63,648 bases of DNA from a virus: positions 1 to 63,648 of IMG/VR virus record IMGVR_UViG_3300025141_000080. The stretch is one strand, 5' to 3'. The translations under genes and the position numbers were made by a program. Below are positions 56,956-63,648 of this stretch, piece by piece (within the stretch, counting starts at the first letter, position 1; the number at the start of each line of letters is the position of its first letter). The notes beneath the pieces were generated by a model that was given only the letters and a program-made list of their open reading frames with translations, was not told where the DNA came from and did no database searches.

Positions 56956-57882
56956 GTGAATGATTTCGACCTTACCATAGAAGTATTAGAATCCATATTT
57001 GGAGAACATAAAAACCATTATGCAAATAAAGGACAGATATCTTTTGACTGCCCTGTATGTTCTTATGATATTAAAGGATTAGATAGTGGAGACGGAAAGG
57101 GGAATCTAGAAGTAAATTACTACCAAGGAGTATTTAAATGTTGGGCGTGTTCTGAAACTAACAACACTAAAGGAGGAATTTGGAAATTAATAAGAAAATA
57201 TGGTGATAAGAATCAGAAACAGTTATTTGAATTATCTTACCCCGAAGAACCCCCTCAACTACGACACAATGTTTATAAAAAATTACAATTACCCGAAGAT
57301 TTTATTTATTTAGATGAAGCTAACACTAATGATTTAATTGTTAAACAGGCTCTTAATTATTTACGTAAAAGAAATATAAGTGAAGAAGTAATTAAGAAAT
57401 ATCGTATTGGGTATTGTAGTACCGGAGCACATAAATTAAGAATAATTGTACCTTCTTATGATAGTAATGGTAAAATGAATTATTTTGTCGCTAGAAGTTT
57501 TGTTAAAACAAAATTAAAATATAAGAATCCTCAAGTACAAAAAGACACTATAATATTTAATGAACCTAATATAGATTGGGAAAAAGACATATACTTGGTT
57601 GAAGGAGTATTTGATATGTTTTTTTTAGATAACGCAATACCTATTTTAGGTAAAGTTATTTCAGATAAATTATGGCAAAAACTATATGAAGATTCCCAAA
57701 GTGATATTATTATATGTTTGGACGGTGACGCGTGGAGAGATGGTGTAAAGTTATATGATAAGTTAAACGGGGGTAAATTAAGAGGAAGAATAAAAATAGT
57801 TAAGATGCCTAAAGATAAAGATGTAGCAGATTTAGGTGGTAAAATAAATAAAGAGAATATTGTATCATTAGAAAAAAATTAA
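56956..57882 (+). CDS. DNA primase (zinc finger plus TOPRIM)
   Basis: A 308-residue DnaG-type primase, close to T4 gp61 (342). The N-terminal zinc ribbon uses Cys32, Cys35 (DCPVC) and Cys62, Cys65 (KCWAC). The TOPRIM core has IYLVEGVFDMFFLD with the conserved Glu, and IICLDGDAWRDG with the DxD pair that binds magnesium. It would make RNA primers with the gp41-like helicase encoded at 16747. The start is GTG: the zinc ribbon lies 32 residues in and no ATG fits the frame upstream. The next gene begins two bases after its stop. Confidence 0.86.
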   Translation: MNDFDLTIEVLESIFGEHKNHYANKGQISFDCPVCSYDIKGLDSGDGKGNLEVNYYQGVFKCWACSETNNTKGGIWKLIRKYGDKNQKQLFELSYPEEPPQLRHNVYKKLQLPEDFIYLDEANTNDLIVKQALNYLRKRNISEEVIKKYRIGYCSTGAHKLRIIVPSYDSNGKMNYFVARSFVKTKLKYKNPQVQKDTIIFNEPNIDWEKDIYLVEGVFDMFFLDNAIPILGKVISDKLWQKLYEDSQSDIIICLDGDAWRDGVKLYDKLNGGKLRGRIKIVKMPKDKDVADLGGKINKENIVSLEKN

Positions 57883-57883
57883 T

Positions 57884-58654
57884 ATGGATATAAGTGTAGA
57901 GCTCAGTGTGTTCAATAATATAAAGTATTACGATAAACCACATGAATATTATATTGACGGTGTAAGTATGTTGTCCGCTACTAGATTAATTGGAAGATTT
58001 AAACAAGATTTCGATAGTGAGTATTGGTCAGAGAGAAAAGCAAAAGAAAGAAATATAACTAAGGAAGAGATACTCCAAGAGTGGAAGTATAAAGCGGATT
58101 ACGCATGTGAAAAAGGAACCTTGTTCCATGATTATGCGGAAAACTATTTAAATAATAAAATTTTTCCCTACCCAAAAGATAAAGTATTAAAAATATTAGG
58201 TAATAATGATGTGGAGAAAGACTTCGATAAGCTAGTTACATTATTTAATAAGTTCTACCAAGACTCTTACGGTAAGTTAATACCAATAAAATCAGAGCTT
58301 ATAGTTGGAGATGAGGAGTTAGGTATTTGTGGAATGGTAGACCAACTATATTGGAATAATAAATCTAATGAATTACAAATATGGGATTGGAAGACTAATA
58401 AGGAAATTAAAAGAAATAATAGATGGCAAAAGTTTAAAGCACCTATTTCACATTTGGACGTATGTGAGTTTAACACTTATTCTTTACAATTATCCTTATA
58501 TAGATTTATAATTGAAAAAAATACAGAATTAAAATTGGGTGATTCCTATATTGTATGGTTTAATGAAAAAAATGAAGACTACGAACCAATAAAATGTAGA
58601 GATTATCGAGAGGAAATAGAATTAATGATAGAAGAAATTAAAAAGGATGATTAA
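57884..58654 (+). CDS. PD-(D/E)XK nuclease, RecB/Cas4-like
   Basis: A 256-residue nuclease of the PD-(D/E)XK type. ACEKGTLFHDYAENYL is the helix preceding the core. GICGMVDQLYW gives the metal-binding Asp, LQIWDWKTNK the (D/E)xK pair, and YSLQLSLYRFII the conserved Gln-x-x-x-Tyr helix. This arrangement occurs in RecB-like exonucleases, Cas4 and lambda-type relatives. There is no iron-sulphur cysteine set as in Cas4. Its position between primase and the gp47-like gene, with an 8-base overlap to the latter, suggests a part in recombination or DNA end processing. Which substrate it cuts cannot be told from the sequence. Confidence 0.8.
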   Translation: MDISVELSVFNNIKYYDKPHEYYIDGVSMLSATRLIGRFKQDFDSEYWSERKAKERNITKEEILQEWKYKADYACEKGTLFHDYAENYLNNKIFPYPKDKVLKILGNNDVEKDFDKLVTLFNKFYQDSYGKLIPIKSELIVGDEELGICGMVDQLYWNNKSNELQIWDWKTNKEIKRNNRWQKFKAPISHLDVCEFNTYSLQLSLYRFIIEKNTELKLGDSYIVWFNEKNEDYEPIKCRDYREEIELMIEEIKKDD

Positions 58655-59429
58655 TACTATAGTACATTTTTCTGATTTACATTTGAAATTATATAAGGAC
58701 CATACCCATTATAGAGATATATTGGAATCATGTTTTAAATTATGGAAAGAAATAAACCCAGATAGAATTGTTTTTACTGGTGATTTAGTACATTCAAAAA
58801 ATCAAATGACTCCTGAATTAATAGAAATGATTAGGTGGGTACTTATGGAATGTAGTGAGATAGCCACAACCTTAGTGTTAATAGGTAATCACGATTTTTT
58901 AGAAAATAACTTAGATAGGTTAGACGCAATAAGTCCTGTTTTATCCGCTATAAATGATGATAATATTATTTATTTAAAAGATAGAGGGATAGTAGAGGAT
59001 GAGAACGTAACTTGGTGTGTGTATTCTTTAATGGACCACAACAAAAGACCTGATTTTACAAATAAAGGAGATTCACATTATATAGGGTTGTTTCATGGAG
59101 CTATACAAGGGTCCTCAACTGACATGGGGTTTGCATTTGAAGACGGGTACGATACTAATGAGTTTAGTGGGTGTGACGTAGTATTAGCTGGAGACATACA
59201 CAAGAGACAAATACTAGACATACCCAACGGTAAAAAGGCATACATGGTTGGGTCATTAATTCAACAAAATTTTGGAGAAAACATTAATAACCATGGATTT
59301 GGAATTTACAACATAAAAGAGGGCAAATATTCCTTTAAAGATATTGAAAATTTAGCACCATATGTTAATTTTAAAATAAAAGATATAACAGATATAGAAA
59401 ATGCAAAAGAAACCATCACCAACATCTAA
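58647..59429 (+). CDS. Recombination endonuclease subunit, gp47/SbcD/Mre11-like
   Basis: A 260-residue calcineurin-like phosphoesterase with the Mre11 motif series: HFSDLHL (Asp10, His12), FTGDLVHSKN, LIGNHDFLE, LFHGAIQG and LAGDIHKRQ. T4 gp47, with gp46, resects double-strand ends to produce 3' tails for UvsX. It is shorter than T4 gp47 (339) and has a short C-terminal part, so the capping domain may be small. Its partner gp46 is encoded four genes downstream at 61294. The ATG overlaps the nuclease gene by 8 bases, and its 3' end is overlapped by 29 bases by the next gene. Confidence 0.88.
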   Translation: MINTIVHFSDLHLKLYKDHTHYRDILESCFKLWKEINPDRIVFTGDLVHSKNQMTPELIEMIRWVLMECSEIATTLVLIGNHDFLENNLDRLDAISPVLSAINDDNIIYLKDRGIVEDENVTWCVYSLMDHNKRPDFTNKGDSHYIGLFHGAIQGSSTDMGFAFEDGYDTNEFSGCDVVLAGDIHKRQILDIPNGKKAYMVGSLIQQNFGENINNHGFGIYNIKEGKYSFKDIENLAPYVNFKIKDITDIENAKETITNI

Positions 59430-60036
59430 AGTTCCTAAGGACTTATCATATAAAACTAAAAAAAGAGAATTTTTTGGGTTGGAGTTGCCTAAGGATTTAA
59501 AAAATGAAGTAGAACAATTTTGTAAATTAAATGAAATAGAAGATTGTGATGCATTTCTATTGGGGTGCCTTAAAGGAGGATTCGCTATTGAAAAATTTGG
59601 TAGAACCCCTGTTAGTGCAGGAAAAGAAATTATAGAAAAAGAAGTAGTTAAGGAAGTAGAAAAAGAAGTAGAAAAAATAGTAGAAGTTCCGGTGGAAAAG
59701 ATAGTAGAAAAAATAGTAGAAGTCCCAGTAGAAAAAATAATAGAAGTAGAAAAAACTATTACCGATAATACTAAGATAGAGGAATATTCACAGCAAGCTA
59801 ATGAGTTAAAACTAGAAAATGAAAGATTAAACCAAACTGTGAATATTCTTAATAATACGGTAGAGAATTTAGAAACTCATAGCGAAGATAGTTCTTCGAG
59901 GAAAAAAGAGATTGGAGAATTAAAAAATAAAATAAAAGAATATGAGGAAGTATTAGAACACTTTAGACGATTTAGTAGTCCTACTGCAACTCATCTAAAA
60001 TCATCTAGATTAGATGATGAATATTATAAGGAATAA
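59401..60036 (+). CDS. Coiled-coil protein with VEKIVEVP repeats, unknown
   Basis: A 211-residue protein starting inside the end of the gp47-like gene. Residues about 1-75 are a basic globular part (KKREFFGLELPKDLKNEVEQF). About 78-120 is a low-complexity repeat of VEKIVEVPVEKI. About 125-190 is a Leu/Glu/Asn-rich coiled coil (LKLENERLNQTVNILNNTVENLE). It has no catalytic motif. It separates gp47 from gp46, so it may be an accessory or oligomeric organiser of that complex, but this is only context. The repeat resembles valine/proline stretches in unrelated cytoskeletal proteins; low complexity is the likelier cause. Confidence 0.62.
   Translation: MQKKPSPTSKVPKDLSYKTKKREFFGLELPKDLKNEVEQFCKLNEIEDCDAFLLGCLKGGFAIEKFGRTPVSAGKEIIEKEVVKEVEKEVEKIVEVPVEKIVEKIVEVPVEKIIEVEKTITDNTKIEEYSQQANELKLENERLNQTVNILNNTVENLETHSEDSSSRKKEIGELKNKIKEYEEVLEHFRRFSSPTATHLKSSRLDDEYYKE
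59668..59739 (+). repeat. 36-base tandem repeat coding for VEKIVEVPVEKI
   Basis: Two nearly identical 36-base units, 59668-59703 and 59704-59739, beginning GTAGAAAAAATAGTAGAAGT. They differ at only a few third-codon positions and encode the same 12 residues twice. Confidence 0.85.
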
Positions 60037-60037
60037 A

Positions 60038-60367
60038 ATGGAATTTATAATTTGGATTATAGCAGCGTACGGAATGTCACAAATATTAGTATTTGGAAGT
60101 ATATTTAATAAACCTAGAAAATGGATAAGTCGACACTCTAAATTTTTTGGAGATTTATTAGAATGCATGATGTGTACTTCTACATGGGTAGGGTTCTTTT
60201 TCTCATTAACATTTTTCTCACCCACTCTAGACTTAATAACCATACCTTACACCCATATTTTCTTTGATGGAATGGTAGCAAGTGGTGGTGTATGGGCTAT
60301 AAATGCAATTGTTGAATGGTATGAAGAAAATAAACCGAAGAAAGAGGATGAAGACATTCTTCTATAA
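60038..60367 (+). CDS. Small membrane protein, DUF1360-like
   Basis: A 109-residue protein from the ATG at 60038, one base after the upstream stop. An in-frame ATG at 60014 would overlap the coiled-coil gene and is less likely. FIIWIIAAYGMSQILVFGSIF is a membrane helix. LLECMMCTSTWVGFFFSLTFF has the C-x-x-C-x-x-x-W-x-G-F layout of DUF1360-type small membrane proteins and forms a second helix. VASGGVWAINAIVEWY may be a third. The C-terminus is charged (EENKPKKEDEDILL). Its role is unknown; two to three helices could fit a holin, but DUF1360 resemblance makes that less likely. Overlaps the next gene by 20 bases. Confidence 0.62.
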   Translation: MEFIIWIIAAYGMSQILVFGSIFNKPRKWISRHSKFFGDLLECMMCTSTWVGFFFSLTFFSPTLDLITIPYTHIFFDGMVASGGVWAINAIVEWYEENKPKKEDEDILL

Positions 60368-61304
60368 GGATAGGTTAGAAGTAGGATGTGATGAAGCGGG
60401 GAGAGGACCGTGGGCTGGCCCATTATTTGCCGCAGCGGTTATCTTAAAACCCGGGTTCTCCCACAAACTTATTAGAGACAGTAAAAAACTAAGTCCTAAA
60501 CAAAGGAAGGAAGCAAGAGAGATAATTAAAAAGAATGCAATAGCTTGGAGTATAAGTTCTGTGAGCCCCAAAGTCATAGATAATATTAATGTTCAAAAAG
60601 CTACGATGTTAGCGATACATCGGTGTCTAAAAAAAATAAAAACAAATTTTGATTTAATTTTAATGGACGGCAATGTTTTTAAAAAATATAAAAACGTACA
60701 ACACAAATGTTTAGTGAAGGGAGATTCTAGAATCTATTCAATTGCTGCAGCGTCTATACTCGCGAAGACCGCTAGGGATGAGTACATGATTAAATTATCT
60801 CAAAAATTCCCTGTGTATAAGTGGAATGAAAATAAAGGATATGGGACCCAAGACCACACCCGTGCTATATTAGCTAATGGAGATACTCCCCACCACAGAA
60901 AGTCATTCCTAAAGAATCTATATAGGAAGATGAAAAATAAAAAGAAAAAATTAGAGGCACATGATAAATTTCCATCTATAGGTAAAAAGACAGCTCTGGT
61001 AGACATAGACGAGACTATATGTTTTTATCCAGAAGGAGGAAGAGTTTATGAAAAAGCAATTCCATCCTACAGAAATATAAAAAAAATTAATAAATTATAT
61101 AAAGAGGGATGGGATATCGTTTATTGGACTTCTAGAGGCTCATCCCAACCTAATAACCCACATAGAATGGAATATATTAGAAAATTAACGATAGACTCCT
61201 TAAAGAAATGGGGGTGTAAGTACAAAGAATTACAAATAGGGGATAAAAAACCAGGGTTTAACTTGGTTATAGACGATAAAGCAAAAAGAATTGATGAAAT
61301 ATAA
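60348..61304 (+). CDS. rnhB: RNase HII fused to a HAD-family phosphatase
   Basis: A 318-residue protein from the ATG at 60348; frames from 60303 or 60321 only add basic residues inside the upstream gene. Residues 1-200 are RNase HII: EVGCDEAGRGPWAGPL (Asp15, Glu16), LIRDSKKLSPKQR, LILMDGN and SIAAASILAKTARDEY, with GYGTQDH and HRKSF at the end. After a Lys-rich linker, residues about 212-318 are a HAD phosphatase-like domain: ALVDIDETICF (Asp219, Asp221), YEKAIPSYRNIKKINKLY, IVYWTSRGS and NLVIDDKA. RNase HII removes primers or misinserted ribonucleotides. The HAD part could be a nucleotide or DNA-end phosphatase. The fusion is uncommon and is discussed below. Confidence 0.85.
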   Translation: MKTFFYKDRLEVGCDEAGRGPWAGPLFAAAVILKPGFSHKLIRDSKKLSPKQRKEAREIIKKNAIAWSISSVSPKVIDNINVQKATMLAIHRCLKKIKTNFDLILMDGNVFKKYKNVQHKCLVKGDSRIYSIAAASILAKTARDEYMIKLSQKFPVYKWNENKGYGTQDHTRAILANGDTPHHRKSFLKNLYRKMKNKKKKLEAHDKFPSIGKKTALVDIDETICFYPEGGRVYEKAIPSYRNIKKINKLYKEGWDIVYWTSRGSSQPNNPHRMEYIRKLTIDSLKKWGCKYKELQIGDKKPGFNLVIDDKAKRIDEI

Positions 61305-63600
61305 AAATCCATATATAAAGGTTACCTGGGAAGATACACCTGAAAATTTTACCCAAGAAAAAATAAAAAGGGTAAAGAATTATTTTAGAAAGAAATATAA
61401 TTCCGAAAGAGTTAATTTGGTAACTAAGATATTAGGTTTTGACAGTAAAGAAAACAACCGTATTACTACGGATAATGTGGTAGACCCGGTATACCAACGC
61501 AAGTTAATAAAAGAATTTCTAGAAGAACAGGGAGTTAGTATAGAGTGGGAAAAGTTAATTAGATTAGACAATAAGATTGAAGAAAAAATAGAATCTAATG
61601 AATTAGGAAGAAACAAAAAATGGTTCATTAAGTGGATTGAGTTTAATAATTTTTTATCTTTTGGAGAAAATAATAAGATTGATTTTACTAAGTATGAGGG
61701 ATTAACAGGTATTGATTCCCAACCTTCTAATTTTGGTGGCAAAACTACTTTAACGGTAGACCTCCTGCTGTTCCTATTTTTTAATACCACCACCAAATCC
61801 AATAAAGCTGTGGAAGTATTTAATAGGTTTACGGATAATAATAGAGTGTTAGTAGTAGGAGAAGTAGAAATAGATGGAGAAGATTACATTATAGAACGAG
61901 GTGTAATAAGAAGACTAACCAAGAAAGGGGAGTGGTCAGTTAGAACTGAATTAAATTTTAGCAAAAGACTTGCTGACGGAACACTTCAAAATTTACAGGG
62001 TGAACAAAGAAGAGAGACAGAAGAATTTATAAAAAACTCTATAGGTACAATGGACGATTTTTTATTAACTATCCTCGCAACTGCTAATAATCTAGAAGAT
62101 TTAATAGAAGCGAAACCGACTCATAGAGGACAAATTTTGACGAGATTTATAGGTCTAGAACATTTAAGAAAAAAAGAAGAAACCTGTAAAGAAATATATT
62201 CTTTATGGTCGAAGAGATTAATATCTAATGTTTATGATATCACAACATTAAAGGAGGAAAATCTTACTCTCGCTATAAATAATAAAGAATTAATAACAGA
62301 CACCACAGAAAAAGTAGAAGAGGTAAAAGATATAGATAGTCAGATAAAAGAGTTAGAAGGAGAAAAGGAAAAACTTTTAACAAAAAGACATAAAATAAAT
62401 CCTGAATTAATTATATTGAACCCTACTACACTAGAAGAAGAAATAATAAGTTTAGATAATAAAGTAAGGTCTATTATAAATAAAATTAATGAAATAGAGA
62501 TAATAGAACCTACAAAAGAGTTTAATGACATCAAGTATAAAGAAATACAAAAAGAACTCACATCTAACCAAATAACCTACCAAGTCAACACCAATACTAT
62601 TACTACTCTTGAGAAATTAATTAAGACATTAGAGGAAAGTGAGATATGCCCTACTTGTAAACGTAAATTAGATGATATAGACCATACTAATGAGATTGAA
62701 GATAATATTAAAAAATTAGAAGAGGGTAAAAATAATTTAGAAGCATTACAACATCATATTGATAATCTTCACATAGAGATAAAACACACAGATGTGATTA
62801 AAAAAGAGTGGGAACTTTTTGAGGTTAATAAATTAAGACATGCAAAAAGTCAACTAGAAGCAGACCAATTTAAATTAGAAATAAAAATAAAAAAACAAAA
62901 TCTAAGTAATTGGAAAGACAATGAGAACAAATTAGAAGAAAACAAACGGATAGAAGAAAAATTATTAAGCCTCAAGACCACTATTGATACAACGAATGCA
63001 AACAAAAATAACTTAACCTATATATTACAAACTAATAAAGTAAGGATAGAAGATAATAATAGAAAGATAAAAGAAAATAATGGCAGAATAGAAGAGATAA
63101 AGAAAGAAGAAGAAGTGGATAAAATATTTAAAGCATATCTCATAGCATTTGGAAAGAATGGAATATCTAAATTAGTTCTTAGAAATACAATACCTTATTT
63201 AAATAGTGAATTAAATAGATTATTGTCTGATAGTTGTGAATTTACATTAAACTTACGGATAAATGAGAGAAACGAATTAGAATTTTGGATGATTGATAAT
63301 GATACTTTAATTGAAAAATTAATGTCATCTGGTAGTGGGTATGAAAAAACTTTAGCCTCTCTAGCTTTACGTGCGGTATTAGCTAAAGTATGTGCACTAC
63401 CACAACCTAATGTAGTTTGTTTTGATGAAGCTTTCGGAAAGGTAAGTGATGAAAACCTAGAATTAATGGGAAGATTCTTTATAAAGATAAAAGATTATTT
63501 TGAAAGAATATTTGTTATATCACATAATCCTTTAATAAAAGAATGGTGTGACCAAACTATCACAGTAAAGAAAGAAAATAATATTTCTAAATTAGCTTAA
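61294..63600 (+). CDS. Recombination endonuclease subunit, gp46/SbcC/Rad50-like
   Basis: A 768-residue SMC-like ATPase from the ATG at 61294; the TTG just before it (61291) is not needed. The first about 105 residues are an extra N-terminal segment with no known fold. WIEFNNFLSFGENNKIDF then begins the usual head. The P-loop SQPSNFGGKTT (Lys150) is unusual. The zinc hook CPTC (Cys452, Cys455) sits between two long coiled coils. The signature SSGSGYEKTLASLALRAVLAKV and Walker B VVCFDEAFGKV are near residues 677-715, with a D-loop and H-loop (VISHNPLI). It works with gp47 to resect DNA ends. Its stop overlaps the end of a probable minus-strand gene. Confidence 0.86.
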   Translation: MKYKNPYIKVTWEDTPENFTQEKIKRVKNYFRKKYNSERVNLVTKILGFDSKENNRITTDNVVDPVYQRKLIKEFLEEQGVSIEWEKLIRLDNKIEEKIESNELGRNKKWFIKWIEFNNFLSFGENNKIDFTKYEGLTGIDSQPSNFGGKTTLTVDLLLFLFFNTTTKSNKAVEVFNRFTDNNRVLVVGEVEIDGEDYIIERGVIRRLTKKGEWSVRTELNFSKRLADGTLQNLQGEQRRETEEFIKNSIGTMDDFLLTILATANNLEDLIEAKPTHRGQILTRFIGLEHLRKKEETCKEIYSLWSKRLISNVYDITTLKEENLTLAINNKELITDTTEKVEEVKDIDSQIKELEGEKEKLLTKRHKINPELIILNPTTLEEEIISLDNKVRSIINKINEIEIIEPTKEFNDIKYKEIQKELTSNQITYQVNTNTITTLEKLIKTLEESEICPTCKRKLDDIDHTNEIEDNIKKLEEGKNNLEALQHHIDNLHIEIKHTDVIKKEWELFEVNKLRHAKSQLEADQFKLEIKIKKQNLSNWKDNENKLEENKRIEEKLLSLKTTIDTTNANKNNLTYILQTNKVRIEDNNRKIKENNGRIEEIKKEEEVDKIFKAYLIAFGKNGISKLVLRNTIPYLNSELNRLLSDSCEFTLNLRINERNELEFWMIDNDTLIEKLMSSGSGYEKTLASLALRAVLAKVCALPQPNVVCFDEAFGKVSDENLELMGRFFIKIKDYFERIFVISHNPLIKEWCDQTITVKKENNISKLA

Positions 63601-63648
63601 TTCCAGATTACATTAACTGTTTTATCGTTTAAATCGACTTGTAGCCCT
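63597..63648 (-). CDS. 3' end of a probable convergent minus-strand gene (partial)
   Basis: Reading the minus strand from the window edge gives a stop-free run of 16 codons ending with a TAA at 63599-63597: GLQVDLNDKTVNVIWN. All plus-strand frames in this stretch hit stops quickly. Composition looks protein-like and the stop overlaps the end of the gp46-like gene, as in a compact convergent junction. It is too short to assign a function, and random open frames of this length are not rare. Confidence 0.4.
   Translation of the reverse strand, partial: GLQVDLNDKTVNVIWN

Noticed and set aside
57884-58654. Cas4 identity for the PD-(D/E)XK nuclease
   Set aside because: The nuclease core fits, but the four iron-sulphur cysteines of Cas4 are missing and no CRISPR genes are nearby.
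59668-59739. Similarity of VEKIVEVP repeats to valine/proline repeats of eukaryotic cytoskeletal proteins
   Set aside because: Low-complexity repeats of this kind arise by slippage; no further similarity supports a shared origin.
60038-60367. Holin for the lysis cassette
   Set aside because: Helices are present, but the CxxC-x-x-x-W pattern points to a DUF1360-like protein, and no endolysin is next to it; the amidase in this window is part of a virion protein.
61380-61802. Minus-strand 140-codon open frame inside the gp46-like gene
   Set aside because: Composition is Leu/Ser/Ile/Asn-rich as expected for an antisense shadow, and the plus strand carries clear gp46 motifs here.
1-63648. tRNA genes, CRISPR arrays, insertion sequences, integrase or attachment sites
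   Set aside because: None was recognised by reading; gaps between genes are all shorter than about 110 bases and show no cloverleaf, spaced repeats or transposase.

Overview
This window is a dense, almost single-stranded stretch of about 33-36% GC (judged by eye) from a large, contractile-tailed, T4-like bacteriophage. The T4-type parts are baseplate wedge proteins resembling gp53, gp25 and gp6, and a replication and recombination set: a gp32-like SSB, a UvsX/RecA-like recombinase, a RNase H/FEN-type 5' nuclease, a gp41/DnaB-like helicase, a primase, gp47/gp46 and a RuvC-like resolvase. Several signs point to a Bacteroidota (probably Flavobacteriia-like, aquatic) host. Starts are preceded by A-rich leaders rather than Shine-Dalgarno sites, one tail protein carries GCTDP...NYNP...DDGSC repeats, another carries a SprB-like domain, and one upstream region fits the Bacteroidota TTG / TAnnTTTG promoter form. 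No terminase, portal, capsid, DNA polymerase, tRNA or integrase is visible, so this is a fragment of a much larger genome.

Layout: (1) 1-13249 is the first structural block: the end of an unknown gene, a 1689-residue virion protein with an OmpA-like motif, a gp53/LysM-like wedge protein, a 2194-residue hub-like protein ending in a T7-lysozyme-type amidase, and two small genes, the second very acidic. It closes with a clear rho-independent terminator at 13274-13311. (2) 13356-20481 is a replication and nucleotide block: SSB, UvsX, 5' nuclease, an unknown gene, helicase, a B12-dependent class II ribonucleotide reductase, a small zinc-ribbon gene and a Smr-like gene. (3) 20538-56327 is about 36 kb of baseplate and tail-fibre genes: gp25, gp6, then large Cys/Gly/Thr-rich proteins, including one of 3162 residues and one with strongly hydrophobic helices. 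(4) 56327-63600 is a tightly overlapping recombination and replication operon: RuvC, primase, PD-(D/E)XK nuclease, gp47, a coiled-coil protein, a small membrane protein, an RNase HII-HAD fusion and gp46. The last 52 bases look like the 3' end of a convergent minus-strand gene.

How it works together: blocks 2 and 4 would supply recombination-dependent replication (SSB, UvsX, gp46/47, RuvC, helicase, primase, primer removal by the 5' nuclease and RNase HII) and deoxynucleotides (NrdJ). Blocks 1 and 3 build a large host-recognition and wall-penetration device. An ATATTTATA-type motif recurs in most of the larger intergenic gaps and may be the phage's own promoter element. There is no gene-free stretch longer than about 110 bases.
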